Below are positions 18,452 through 26,811 of a DNA stretch of 64,000 bases, in pieces; within the stretch, counting starts at the first letter, position 1; the number at the start of each line of letters is the position of its first letter. The translations under genes and the position numbers were made by a program. The stretch comes from an uncultured Clostridium sp. (lineage in GTDB: Bacteria > Bacillota > Clostridia > Lachnospirales > Lachnospiraceae): assembly GCA_934438135.1 (NCBI GenBank), contig CAKSBP010000008.1:1-64000 (forward strand), in the 5' to 3' direction. Below the pieces are notes generated by a model that had not been told where the DNA came from, did not search any database, and saw nothing but the letters and a program-made list of their open reading frames with translations.

Positions 18452-19375
18452 CTATTCTTTCTCATAAAGTACATAGGTACTGCAAATCTCAGCATCCGGC
18501 ATCATATGAGCCACGAAACTCCCTTCCTGTATCTGAGCCATTACCATTTCTTCCATGCCATCATCCCTTGCCTGCTTTGCCGCCTGATTAATAAGAACGG
18601 TAGCAATCCCTTTCTTTTGATATTCTGGAAGTACTCCAAACATTTTTACAACAATAGTCTTAATTTCAGAAAGATTATCTGCCTCTTTATAATCTGGAAA
18701 AGAAAGTAGAAATGCCACTGGCTGGCTCCCCTTCCATACAATATAAATATACTCTTTACGAAAAAACTGAAGCAATGGCTCATATCGTTCGCAAAATACC
18801 TTAAAATCTGCCGGCATAAAATAGCTGCACTCTGTAAAGCACTGAATACTTAGCTGATAAAGAATCTGAAACATCTCTGCATCTTTAAACCGACTGGCAT
18901 CCTGCAGTACAATTCCTTCTTTTTCATATAAATCAACTCTTTGACTTTCCGGTCTATGAAAATTTTCTAATCTAGCGTTTAATGAATAATAAGTAACAAG
19001 CTCTTTCCATCCTGCTTTTTTTACCCACTCAGAATATTTAACAGGCTGAAAAGGTTCCAGAAAAAATGGAGCCATTCTTGTTGTATTAACTAAAAAGCCA
19101 TAATTATTCCATGTATTATGATCCATTGGACCAATTACTTTCTGTACTCCGAGACTTTTCATTCTCTGATAAACAGCCTCAAAAAGTTCCTTTGCTGCTT
19201 CCTCATCATCTGCCTGAACCATTCCAAACACACCAATTTTCTCATGATTCACTCCCTCTGGAACAGATTCTGTCCACCAGCTGACTCTTCCAGAAATTTC
19301 TTCCTCCGATTCCAGTATGTACTGTCCATTTTTCCTGTTTTCTGTAAAAAAGCACCGAATCTTTCTACATTTCAT
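18452..19375 (-). CDS. GNAT-fold acyltransferase, YghO-like
   Basis: A 307-residue GNAT-fold protein. The N-terminal half has the pattern seen in YghO-type proteins, with VIGPMDHNTWNNYGFLV and PFFLEPFQPVKYSEW around residues 100-140. The C-terminal half holds the acyl-CoA binding motif, VLPEYQKKGIATVLI, where QKKGIA is the pyrophosphate loop. GNATs of this broad type include N-acyltransferases acting on lipid amines, so acylation of an amine is inferred; acetylation of a small molecule is an alternative. It overlaps the upstream membrane-protein gene by 11 bases and lies 13 bases before the AMP-ligase, so all are made together. Confidence 0.7.
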   Translation of the reverse strand: MKCRKIRCFFTENRKNGQYILESEEEISGRVSWWTESVPEGVNHEKIGVFGMVQADDEEAAKELFEAVYQRMKSLGVQKVIGPMDHNTWNNYGFLVNTTRMAPFFLEPFQPVKYSEWVKKAGWKELVTYYSLNARLENFHRPESQRVDLYEKEGIVLQDASRFKDAEMFQILYQLSIQCFTECSYFMPADFKVFCERYEPLLQFFRKEYIYIVWKGSQPVAFLLSFPDYKEADNLSEIKTIVVKMFGVLPEYQKKGIATVLINQAAKQARDDGMEEMVMAQIQEGSFVAHMMPDAEICSTYVLYEKE

Positions 19376-20447
19376 ATATCTTCCCCCTTTGTATAATTGC
19401 CCTTTTTATCAAAAGACAAATACTAAAACAGACCAGTAAACTATTCATCCCACAAGATTTACTAATTTCCTTCTGAACTGCCATAAGACTGATAAGAACC
19501 ATTACCTGAAATTCTTCAAAATCAGACAGCTGTGCTTTTTGCTTTTTTCCAGAAACGAATGCTGATGCTAAAAACATAAAATACCAGATTATCATCACAA
19601 GCAGCATATAATACAAACCGCCACATAAAAACGATATAAAACAAACATTTGACAGAAGCACAAGCGAGAGAGGTGTTACTTTTTGTCTCGACGTCAGCAC
19701 CAGCATAAATAACATAGTAAGCACAATCATAATACTCACTGCCCCCCATAATGTAAGTTTCAATCTGCCACCTGCATACACCTGCAAATATAAATACGCA
19801 GATAATGGTACAATAAAGTTTTCCATTCCAGACATACTAACCAGATGTGCCGCCGCAAGACTTCCCGAAAACAAAAATGCTGCCAGAATAGAGTCCGTCT
19901 TTATGAAATGGTCATAGCATAAAAAAAAACCTAGCAGAATCAAATAACAGCTGCAGCAGAATGTAAAAAATTCTAACAGTGTTTTTCTTTTTTCATCCAT
20001 CCGGTTTAAACAGATTGTTCCATACTGACTTCCTGCTATTTTGGATCCTGAACCAGAAAACAAAGTAATCAAAAGAGGCATCATATAAAAAAATGGTTCT
20101 AGTTTTGTGAAAACAGCAAGCAAAGCAGCTGCAGCCAAAAGCCAAAGTTCTTCATTAAACTCTGATTTCAATGCCCCATAAAAAACACCTGATTCCTGTA
20201 TTCTTTTTTCAAAACATACTCTCAACAATATACGTAGAATCATTAGCACCAAACAAAACAAGACTACCATATTATAATCTGACTTTCGGCAGATAACAGG
20301 TTCTATCACCAGCACCAGCCCATTTGCAATACCAAACAGCTTTCTTTCATATCTGAAATCTATGCTCTTTTCATGTTTTTTCTCCAGACACATGATAAGT
20401 ACTACCAAAATAATGTTTGTAAAAAACACCATTATTCCACTAAACAT
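19365..20447 (-). CDS. Polytopic membrane protein resembling polyprenol/phytol kinases
   Basis: A 360-residue integral membrane protein with about nine to ten helices. Its order of motifs follows the dolichol/phytol kinase and CDP-diglyceride synthase superfamily: a membrane-proximal ERK (residues 34-36), a glycine-rich GSGSKIAGSQYG (132-143) where family members have GDAAAALVGRRFG, KT (155-156) and SGMENFIVPL (206-215) where the family has a DN-containing VPL motif. The key Asp of the first glycine loop is replaced by Ser, and the expected EG after KT is altered, so CTP-dependent kinase activity may be lost or changed. The assignment is from pattern comparison. It overlaps the upstream gene by 8 bases and the GNAT gene by 11. 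Confidence 0.55.
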   Translation of the reverse strand: MFSGIMVFFTNIILVVLIMCLEKKHEKSIDFRYERKLFGIANGLVLVIEPVICRKSDYNMVVLFCLVLMILRILLRVCFEKRIQESGVFYGALKSEFNEELWLLAAAALLAVFTKLEPFFYMMPLLITLFSGSGSKIAGSQYGTICLNRMDEKRKTLLEFFTFCCSCYLILLGFFLCYDHFIKTDSILAAFLFSGSLAAAHLVSMSGMENFIVPLSAYLYLQVYAGGRLKLTLWGAVSIMIVLTMLFMLVLTSRQKVTPLSLVLLSNVCFISFLCGGLYYMLLVMIIWYFMFLASAFVSGKKQKAQLSDFEEFQVMVLISLMAVQKEISKSCGMNSLLVCFSICLLIKRAIIQRGKIYEM

Positions 20448-21546
20448 TTTTTATTACCTCCACTGTAAAATGCTTATAAAAACAGGTTTTATCTTTGAGT
20501 GTCAACCGTCTGGATTCCTTTCTGTCTATCTCTGCCTTATCTTGAAATACAGCTGGACACATCCTGTCAACAAGCATATTTCGATAGACAACTCTGGCAT
20601 CTTTTTTTGCTGCATGTAAAATTCTAGAATATACCTGTTCTACATTCTCTGGTGACATATATTCAAAAATATCACTTAAGTTGAAACCATCTATCGTATG
20701 TTCTCCTATCGTATCAAGATATTCTTCCAGACATACTTTCTGAAGTTCCAGCCGATTAATATTCTTTTTTATCGCCAAAAAATTTTCTTCTTTTAATGCA
20801 TAGGGCATCGCATCTTCCCGAAACGTTCCCAGCATCAGATAATGTATGTAAGGATTATTCCACAAGGGTACCTGAAGAAGTCCTCTTTCAAATCTCTCCA
20901 TTACCTGTTTTGCCACATCAATATCTACATATCGGAAAAATGCTTTGTCACGTCCTAATTTCTCCATCACTTTTTCCGAGAAAAAATGCTTTGTAACCAT
21001 CCTCCAGCGAAATGTATCCCAGCGTTCATAATAGAACCGCCGCTGCTCATCCATCGTCCGATTTTTAAAAAATTCTTCCACTACTCTATGACTATGTGCC
21101 AATGGAAGCCATTTTTTTGAAAATACATGAAAGTACTGTTCTAACCTTCCTATATGATAATACCCTTTTTCAATCAGTTTCATATGTTCATCCCAGAATA
21201 TTCTACATTCTTTTGAAAGTGATTTTTTCACTTTATCGAAAATACAGATTCGATTCTTATCATTTCGAAATCCTGCCAGATTCATAAAATCGTTATAATC
21301 TAACAGACGATATGCTTCTCTTTTTAATTCCACGCAGTAAAGCTGCTGTTCGTTTACATCAATGGCTGTTACCTTACGTGGACTTTTTGACAAAAGTGCA
21401 AATGAATTATCTCCCGCAGAAGCAATAGAAACATAAGTCCCATTCTTTTTCACTTTTAAAGCTTCCAAAAGAATATCTGCATCTTCCCAACACTGCGAAT
21501 AGAGTATTCTGGAGAAATCTGCGTAGTTTTCTACTTCACTTTTCAT
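20440..21546 (-). CDS. DUF3419/BtaA-like S-adenosylmethionine aminocarboxypropyl transferase
   Basis: First gene of the lipid operon, 368 residues. It has the BtaA-family SAM-binding region: SIASAGDNSFALL (residues 40-52) and AIDVNEQQLYCVELKREAY (61-79), followed by the conserved helical C-terminal part. In known members BtaA moves the 3-amino-3-carboxypropyl group of SAM to the free hydroxyl of diacylglycerol, giving the homoserine-ether precursor of betaine lipids. The N-methylating partner BtaB is absent from the operon, so a betaine lipid is not the expected end product. The acceptor lipid is inferred. It has a GGAGAGGTG site and a promoter I could not place with confidence. Confidence 0.8.
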   Translation of the reverse strand: MKSEVENYADFSRILYSQCWEDADILLEALKVKKNGTYVSIASAGDNSFALLSKSPRKVTAIDVNEQQLYCVELKREAYRLLDYNDFMNLAGFRNDKNRICIFDKVKKSLSKECRIFWDEHMKLIEKGYYHIGRLEQYFHVFSKKWLPLAHSHRVVEEFFKNRTMDEQRRFYYERWDTFRWRMVTKHFFSEKVMEKLGRDKAFFRYVDIDVAKQVMERFERGLLQVPLWNNPYIHYLMLGTFREDAMPYALKEENFLAIKKNINRLELQKVCLEEYLDTIGEHTIDGFNLSDIFEYMSPENVEQVYSRILHAAKKDARVVYRNMLVDRMCPAVFQDKAEIDRKESRRLTLKDKTCFYKHFTVEVIKNV

Positions 21547-21568
21547 TTCTACACCTCTCCTTGCTATT

Positions 21569-21727
21569 TCAGCTTTTCTGTAAGTTCATCACTATCGCAC
21601 CTGAAAAAACCACACTCTTTGGATATACTGTGCCATATTCCAATGCACCATAAACCTGTTTATATCCCCCTTCTACATAAACTGATTTATGTTTTGATAT
21701 AGCCAAAAAGCAGAAAAGTTTTCTCAT
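21569..21727 (-). CDS. Possible 52-residue ORF before the BtaA-like gene
   Basis: An ATG-started frame of 52 codons lies 22 bases upstream of the BtaA-like gene (reads MRKLFCFLAISKHK... and ends ...SGAIVMNLQKS). Composition looks protein-like, but the only ribosome-like sequence (GGGGTG) is too close to the ATG. A second overlapping open frame of about 75 codons without a good start lies just upstream, with a hydrophobic stretch. Together they may be the tail of a decayed membrane-protein gene; a real small protein is less likely. Confidence 0.3.
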   Translation of the reverse strand: MRKLFCFLAISKHKSVYVEGGYKQVYGALEYGTVYPKSVVFSGAIVMNLQKS

Positions 21728-22040
21728 TCACCCCAGAAATATGTGGATAGCAGAAAAAGTCCCTATTCTTCTTAAATGCAATATAAATTAGGTATATCAT
21801 TAGTAATAAAATAAGTGAACAATGAAATAAGATAACGGCGGCTGTCTGAATAACTTCGGTGCTATTCCAAGCTGTCGCAATTCGAGTAAACTGATAAGTC
21901 CTTAAGATAATGATCCATCAAAAAAAATTATTTATTTTGAAGGATAAAAGATATGTCATTTTTAATGTATTTTATCATATTCTTTTCCTTTGTGCAAGGT
22001 GTATTACAGAATTCAAATACCCATTATACAATAAAAGCCA
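21728..22040. other. Gap between the lipid operon and the chemoreceptor gene
   Basis: No confident gene. The minus strand has an open frame with a hydrophobic segment (ends at about 21691), possibly part of a decayed gene that also includes the small frame at 21569-21727. Confidence 0.35.
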
Positions 22041-22062
22041 CTGCACTAATTTTTTAGTACAG
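22041..22062 (-). terminator. Terminator of the chemoreceptor gene
   Basis: A 9-bp stem with one mismatch (22041-22049 with 22054-22062, TTTT loop) just downstream of the chemoreceptor stop is followed on the minus strand by GCTTTTATT. Confidence 0.55.
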
Positions 22063-22100
22063 CAGCCCTATTTCTTTCTGCTTAGAATTATTGCAAACTA

Positions 22101-23570
22101 TTAAATATTTTTCACTAGCCCTTCTAATTCATCACGTACTCCCTTAATTTCCTTTGTAAAGGATTCTATTCTTTCCATAATCGTTTCACTGGAAGAAAGA
22201 CTTTCCTGTGAACAGCTTGATATTTCTTGTGTTGATGCAGACAGTTGATTAATGCTATTTACAATTGTTTCATTAGATTCATTAATAGTGCTTACGTCCT
22301 TTACCATACCATCCATAAGCGTCTTTAACTCACTCATATACTGGCCACTGCTTGAAAAGCTGTCATCTACTTCAATAATTTTCTTCCCCTGATTTGTGAT
22401 GCCATCTACCGACTCACTTAATATTTTCATTGTATTATCTGTTACTGCTCTTAACTCTAGTATAATTTCTGTTATCTGTTCTGTAGATGTCTTTGTCTCA
22501 TCTGACAAGTTTCGGATTTCATCTGCTACAACCGCAAATCCCTTTCCAGCATCTCCTGCTCTTGCAGCCTCAATCGAAGCATTTAAAGCCAGCAGATTGG
22601 TCTGGTTTGAAATAGATAAAATGGCATCTGTAATTTCTGATACGGCACGAACCCGTCCAACAAGTTTTTTTATAATATCTGACATTTCATTTGTATTGCT
22701 ATTTACATCATGAGATTTTAATGTTAAGTCCTGTACAAGGTTAACACCATTTTTAATAATCCCCAATACATCTACAGTTGTATTATGTACAGTTTCTACA
22801 TTTCCTGTCATTTTCTTAATGGCATTCTGTATATCTGCTGTCATATTTGCCTGATGGGTAATTTCTTCCACCGTTTCCTCGGTGCTGTCTGCAATTGCTT
22901 TCATTGCTATACTATTATTCTCTGCTTGTCTATTGATTTCTGTTAGTTCATTCATAATATTATCAAACTTGTGATTAACCATTTTTACAGTAGATATAAC
23001 ATTCTGAGCTGTATCCTCATTCTTTTTGGAAGTCATAACTACCTTATCATGACTTTCCTGCATAAACTTAGTTAAAAGCTTCGTTGCTGAAACATAGGAA
23101 ATGTTTAACAAAATCAACATAAATGGTATAAATAAATATTCATTTGAACTATTACCCCTTGAGCAGCCAAACAACTGATATTTGTATACTTCAGATACAA
23201 TATTCAGGATAACTGTCAACGTTGATAATATGGTTATTAAACGTATGTCTAAAAATAATATTAATATAAACATAATAGGTAAAATGTACGCATAATAACA
23301 TAGTTCTTCAAACAAAAATATTGAAACAAAATATGTAAGAGCATAAACATATGCTAACCCTAAAACAGCTCTTCTGTCCTGCCCCATCTTAAACCTAAAA
23401 AAACTGCTGGTAACCATACAAACCACTACCATCAAACTAAATAGGTCAAATTTTATGCTGCCTGCCATTATGTACTGAAGAGAACTAACAAGCCAGAATA
23501 TACACATTATTATTGATACTTTGTAAATCAGCTTAGTACAACGTTCTATTTGACATCCTTCCATTTCCAT
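22101..23570 (-). CDS. Membrane-bound methyl-accepting chemotaxis protein
   Basis: A 489-residue receptor. The first about 170 residues contain five to six hydrophobic segments and no sizeable extracellular sensing domain. After that comes a cytoplasmic signalling rod with the conserved hairpin tip QTNLLALNASIEAARAGDAGKGFAVVADEIRNLS (written here only as landmarks: NQTNLLALNASIEAARAG, then GKGFAVVADEIRNLS). Gln/Glu-rich patches around it could be methylation sites. No HAMP domain is evident. It would couple to CheA/CheW, which are not in this window. It is transcribed alone, with a long AT-rich region upstream. What it senses cannot be told; the multi-helix input may sense membrane state or an internal signal. 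Confidence 0.9.
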   Translation of the reverse strand: MEMEGCQIERCTKLIYKVSIIMCIFWLVSSLQYIMAGSIKFDLFSLMVVVCMVTSSFFRFKMGQDRRAVLGLAYVYALTYFVSIFLFEELCYYAYILPIMFILILFLDIRLITILSTLTVILNIVSEVYKYQLFGCSRGNSSNEYLFIPFMLILLNISYVSATKLLTKFMQESHDKVVMTSKKNEDTAQNVISTVKMVNHKFDNIMNELTEINRQAENNSIAMKAIADSTEETVEEITHQANMTADIQNAIKKMTGNVETVHNTTVDVLGIIKNGVNLVQDLTLKSHDVNSNTNEMSDIIKKLVGRVRAVSEITDAILSISNQTNLLALNASIEAARAGDAGKGFAVVADEIRNLSDETKTSTEQITEIILELRAVTDNTMKILSESVDGITNQGKKIIEVDDSFSSSGQYMSELKTLMDGMVKDVSTINESNETIVNSINQLSASTQEISSCSQESLSSSETIMERIESFTKEIKGVRDELEGLVKNI

Positions 23571-24070
23571 AAAAATACTCCCTTTCCTGCTGTTTTATTT
23601 TTATGAGTTTTCTCATAAAATAGTCTTTTTATTTCTCCCTCCATTTCATTTATAATCCCTCTCTACCTCTAGGTTTTGTTTAAACATGTTATCCTGTATT
23701 TATATAATTTTTTATCTCTGTCCTTATTCTCTTTTCATGTTTCCTGATTACTATCATATGATTTTACCTGGTGATTTACCATATAATAATATATGAATCA
23801 ATAATATAAATAAAAATATACTATTTAATCATATAAAACATCTAATGTATTTCTTTATTGAATACTTAACCAAAGAGAGAGACTATAGTTCGTATAATTT
23901 TTTTCTAATATAGTCATACAATATTTGAATATCATCAACAGTATACCATTTTTATTTTTTATAAACAATAATTTTTCTTAGAAATGATTTTATATTGCAC
24001 TAATATTTCAATCCACTAATATATGAATTTAATGTATCCATTCTCCTTTTATAATAATATACTCTGGCAT
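23571..24070. other. AT-rich gap of about 500 bases
   Basis: This spacer between the chemoreceptor and the condensation-domain gene is very AT-rich and contains no supported gene. A 9-bp hairpin (23598-23606 with 23611-23619, loop TTTT) lies in the chemoreceptor leader. I see no riboswitch signature. Confidence 0.5.
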
Positions 24071-24122
24071 AAAAAATACACCGCAAATCATTAGATATAT
24101 TTTATCTAACATTCAGGGTGTA
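24071..24122 (-). terminator. Branched terminator of the condensation-domain gene
   Basis: An outer 6-bp stem (24077-24082 with 24117-24122) encloses an inner 7-bp hairpin (24091-24097 with 24103-24109). On the minus strand it ends in a run of six T. Confidence 0.6.
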
Positions 24123-24145
24123 CTTCATAAAATTTATCTTTCTAT

Positions 24146-25477
24146 CTATGCAAACAAATAAGCCGATTCAAAATTATCCTCATATGCCAGCTCTGTAAAT
24201 TGTTTCCCAACATACTCTAGTAACTTTCCATAATCTGTTTTACAATCAGGATTATACTGCATAGTTATTGTCATTTTTCCACCAACCGTTATCAGTCCCG
24301 CAATACAATTCAATCCAGGAATTAAAGGTGATGAAAAGCTTAAATCCTTAATTTTAAACTGTCCATATTGCTCACGTAAATTACTGCATCCAAGATTACT
24401 AACAGTCATTGCAAGATTTACTTTATCATAACCAAGCTGATCCGTATAACTCTTTGTAGATAAACTATTATAACATCCTGATGTCTGAAATGTTATGGCA
24501 TCCTGAAAATTGCAATCTAATAATCCCTTAAAGACAAAAGGAAACATCGTTTGAACTCTATCCCCCAGCTGACCATGAATCTGTTCATGAATCTGTCTTG
24601 TATTTTCCCATATTGTTTTACTTTCATCATAAATAGCGTCCACTGTTACGCTGCCTGCATAATTTCCCATTCCATTATATTCTTCTGTTCTAGCATCTAC
24701 AACAATTCCTACTTTCTCCTGTTCCTTCATTTTTTTCAATACTATCGCAATAAATAAACTGTTTATGCTTACTTCATTTTCTTTACACAAATGAATAACA
24801 GACTTCAGAGTTTCTTTTCCAATTTTAATATCTGCCAGTTTAACATTATGATTCTCCCAATATTCATTAAAGACATCTATATATTGTTCATAAGTAAAGA
24901 TTTCCTTTTCTTTTTTCCAGTTTTCATTAAAATGCCCCATAAAATCTTTAACAGAGTCACTAACCGAAATTTTCTTTGTTAAAAACTCCTCAGTAAACCC
25001 ATTCAATGGAATCAATGACTTATCCTCCCATGAAAACATTCCCTCATCTAATTCTTTAAGGTTTGACATAATTTCATCAATCAATATAAGTATAGACTTT
25101 CCATCTCCTGCTAAATGATGAGATACAACACGTAATACTGTTGAATCCTCCAAAAGTTCAATAACAAAACGAATTAATTCACCTTTTTCAAATAGAAACG
25201 GTATCTTTTCCTGTTCACAAACAAATTCCTGTTCCTCTTCATGATAATCACGTACTTGTATACAAGGCAGACAATAGGTATTTTGCGGCATATAGTATGC
25301 TTCTCCATTATTATCCTTTACAATTCGACAACGTAAAATTTCAAAATGATTCACAGCATAATAAATAGCAGTCTTTAAAGTTTCAACTCTAATGTTTTTA
25401 TCAATTGTTAATGAGAAAATAATATTAACAGATGGATTGTATAAATACTCTCTTTCTGTATAAATCTTATTAATCAT
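24146..25477 (-). CDS. Orphan condensation-domain acyltransferase
   Basis: A 443-residue stand-alone protein of the condensation-domain/alcohol O-acetyltransferase superfamily. The active-site motif HHLAGDG (residues 120-126 from this start) matches the HHxxxDG signature, and the C-terminal part has the expected SNLG motif. Enzymes of this group join an acyl donor (carrier-bound or CoA) to an amine or hydroxyl. No carrier protein or NRPS module is nearby, so the donor is unknown. I place the start at ATG 25477 rather than the upstream TTG because an AAAGG site is 9 bases before the ATG. The gene lies in an unusually AT-rich island, which hints at horizontal arrival. Confidence 0.75.
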   Translation of the reverse strand: MINKIYTEREYLYNPSVNIIFSLTIDKNIRVETLKTAIYYAVNHFEILRCRIVKDNNGEAYYMPQNTYCLPCIQVRDYHEEEQEFVCEQEKIPFLFEKGELIRFVIELLEDSTVLRVVSHHLAGDGKSILILIDEIMSNLKELDEGMFSWEDKSLIPLNGFTEEFLTKKISVSDSVKDFMGHFNENWKKEKEIFTYEQYIDVFNEYWENHNVKLADIKIGKETLKSVIHLCKENEVSINSLFIAIVLKKMKEQEKVGIVVDARTEEYNGMGNYAGSVTVDAIYDESKTIWENTRQIHEQIHGQLGDRVQTMFPFVFKGLLDCNFQDAITFQTSGCYNSLSTKSYTDQLGYDKVNLAMTVSNLGCSNLREQYGQFKIKDLSFSSPLIPGLNCIAGLITVGGKMTITMQYNPDCKTDYGKLLEYVGKQFTELAYEDNFESAYLFA

Positions 25478-25738
25478 AATATTCAACCTTTCTATGTATT
25501 GGCAAATTTTATCCTTTCTACTAATTAACCTCTATTATAACACCCATTTTATTAACCATACAATAATTTGTTTTAATTTCAAGATAATTCTTACAATTTT
25601 TTATGTTTTTCCTACAGTTTTTATCATTTAAGTCGATATATATATTGGATCTTTAATGTTGTACCTGTCAATATTTTATTAATTTATGCTATTACTAACA
25701 TTTTTCCAATGTCGTATAATAATGCAAATACCAAAAAA
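25478..25738. other. AT-rich spacer upstream of the condensation-domain gene
   Basis: No gene found. It should contain the promoter of the condensation-domain gene (minus strand), but the sequence is so AT-rich that I cannot choose one. Confidence 0.4.
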
Positions 25739-25771
25739 TTATTAAAATAGATGAACTATCTATTTTAATAA
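25739..25771. terminator. 14-bp perfect AT-rich inverted repeat
   Basis: 25739-25752 pairs with 25758-25771 (loop GAACT). T-runs flank it on both strands, so it can end the CobW operon transcript as a second terminator. Confidence 0.5.
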
Positions 25772-25793
25772 AATATTTTTACATATAAGTACA

Positions 25794-25825
25794 TAAAAAG
25801 AAGCGGCACCTTTTACAGTTACCGC
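25794..25825 (-). terminator. Terminator of the CobW operon
   Basis: A 9-bp stem with one mismatch (25803-25811 with 25817-25825) directly after the last gene of the operon is followed on the minus strand by CTTCTTTTT. Confidence 0.65.
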
Positions 25826-25832
25826 CATTGTT

Positions 25833-26783
25833 TTAAAAGTAAACCAGTTCTTCCTTTGGTTTTTCTGCTCTTTCAATTGATATTGGATATAAAACAGGAC
25901 CTTTTCTTCGATAGTCCATGCAGAATTCATTTTTCATTTTTACCGTTACGGTTACCCAGTCACGTTCCTTTAAAGAAGAAATCATTGGCTGCAGTTCCTT
26001 GGTTCCTTTACATATAAATCCAATAAACTGAATGTCTTCTACACAGCAGGTCATTGCAAAACGTCCCGGAACGAATACATTTGATGCAAACTTTTTGCCT
26101 TTATAGACAAGACCTTTGAATTTAAAGGTTTTACCCTCGTATTGTTTTGTATTGTCCATGGCATCAATATAGAAAATTCCAAAGTCGTCATCTTCGATTT
26201 CTACAATTGGTGCATCTAGATTATATGGAAGTTCTTCTTCTACTTCTAATGGTTTTCCGCTCTTTGTTTCAAAATAAACAGATGCTCTTCGATTCACTGC
26301 CTTTATATTTCTTAAATAAGCAGCTCCTGGTGTATCATCTTCACAACGGTTAAAAATAATCATATCCGCATTGGTGAACTGCTCCATAATTAAAGAACGC
26401 ATATTATTAAAGTAAACATCAAACGTATCTGCATTTACAATATTAATAATCTGAACAACTGTCCAATATTTAGGAAGATTCATATTCAAAAAATCCTGAA
26501 GCTGCCACATTCCATTATACTCAATTAAAACACGATCCGGATCATGTTTCTTCGCTAACTCATTTAATTTTTCCAGAGTAAGCTCTTCCTGATCGTTAAT
26601 AACTGCCAGTGTCGCATGTACTTTATTTAAAAACTCCTCATCGTACTCTTCGACACCTTCTTCACAGGTAATTAATAAAGACCTTTCATTGGATGTAAAA
26701 TCTTCACTATCCAGTGTTTCTTTCAAGAAGCATGTCTTCCCGCTCTCTAAAAGTCCTGTGGCCAAATATACTGGTATTTCCAT
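25833..26783 (-). CDS. CobW-like GTPase fused to a DUF1980/YcgQ-like domain
   Basis: A 316-residue two-part protein. The N-terminal half is CobW/P-loop-like with GLLESGKT near residue 10 and IEYNGMW, but lacks the GCxCC zinc motif, and the base-recognition motif reads FNRCE in place of NKxD. The C-terminal part (about residue 195 on) resembles DUF1980 (YcgQ/TIGR03943) with VPGRFAMTCCVEDIQFIGFICKG. Such domains usually sit beside a permease (YcgR) in metal-linked loci; here it is fused to a GTPase instead. It lies 28 bases after the His-rich CobW gene, so the two probably act together on a metal, with zinc the best guess. The GTP binding is uncertain given the motif changes. Confidence 0.75.
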   Translation of the reverse strand: MEIPVYLATGLLESGKTCFLKETLDSEDFTSNERSLLITCEEGVEEYDEEFLNKVHATLAVINDQEELTLEKLNELAKKHDPDRVLIEYNGMWQLQDFLNMNLPKYWTVVQIINIVNADTFDVYFNNMRSLIMEQFTNADMIIFNRCEDDTPGAAYLRNIKAVNRRASVYFETKSGKPLEVEEELPYNLDAPIVEIEDDDFGIFYIDAMDNTKQYEGKTFKFKGLVYKGKKFASNVFVPGRFAMTCCVEDIQFIGFICKGTKELQPMISSLKERDWVTVTVKMKNEFCMDYRRKGPVLYPISIERAEKPKEELVYF

Positions 26784-26811
26784 ATTCCTATCCTTTCATA
26801 AATGCATAATA

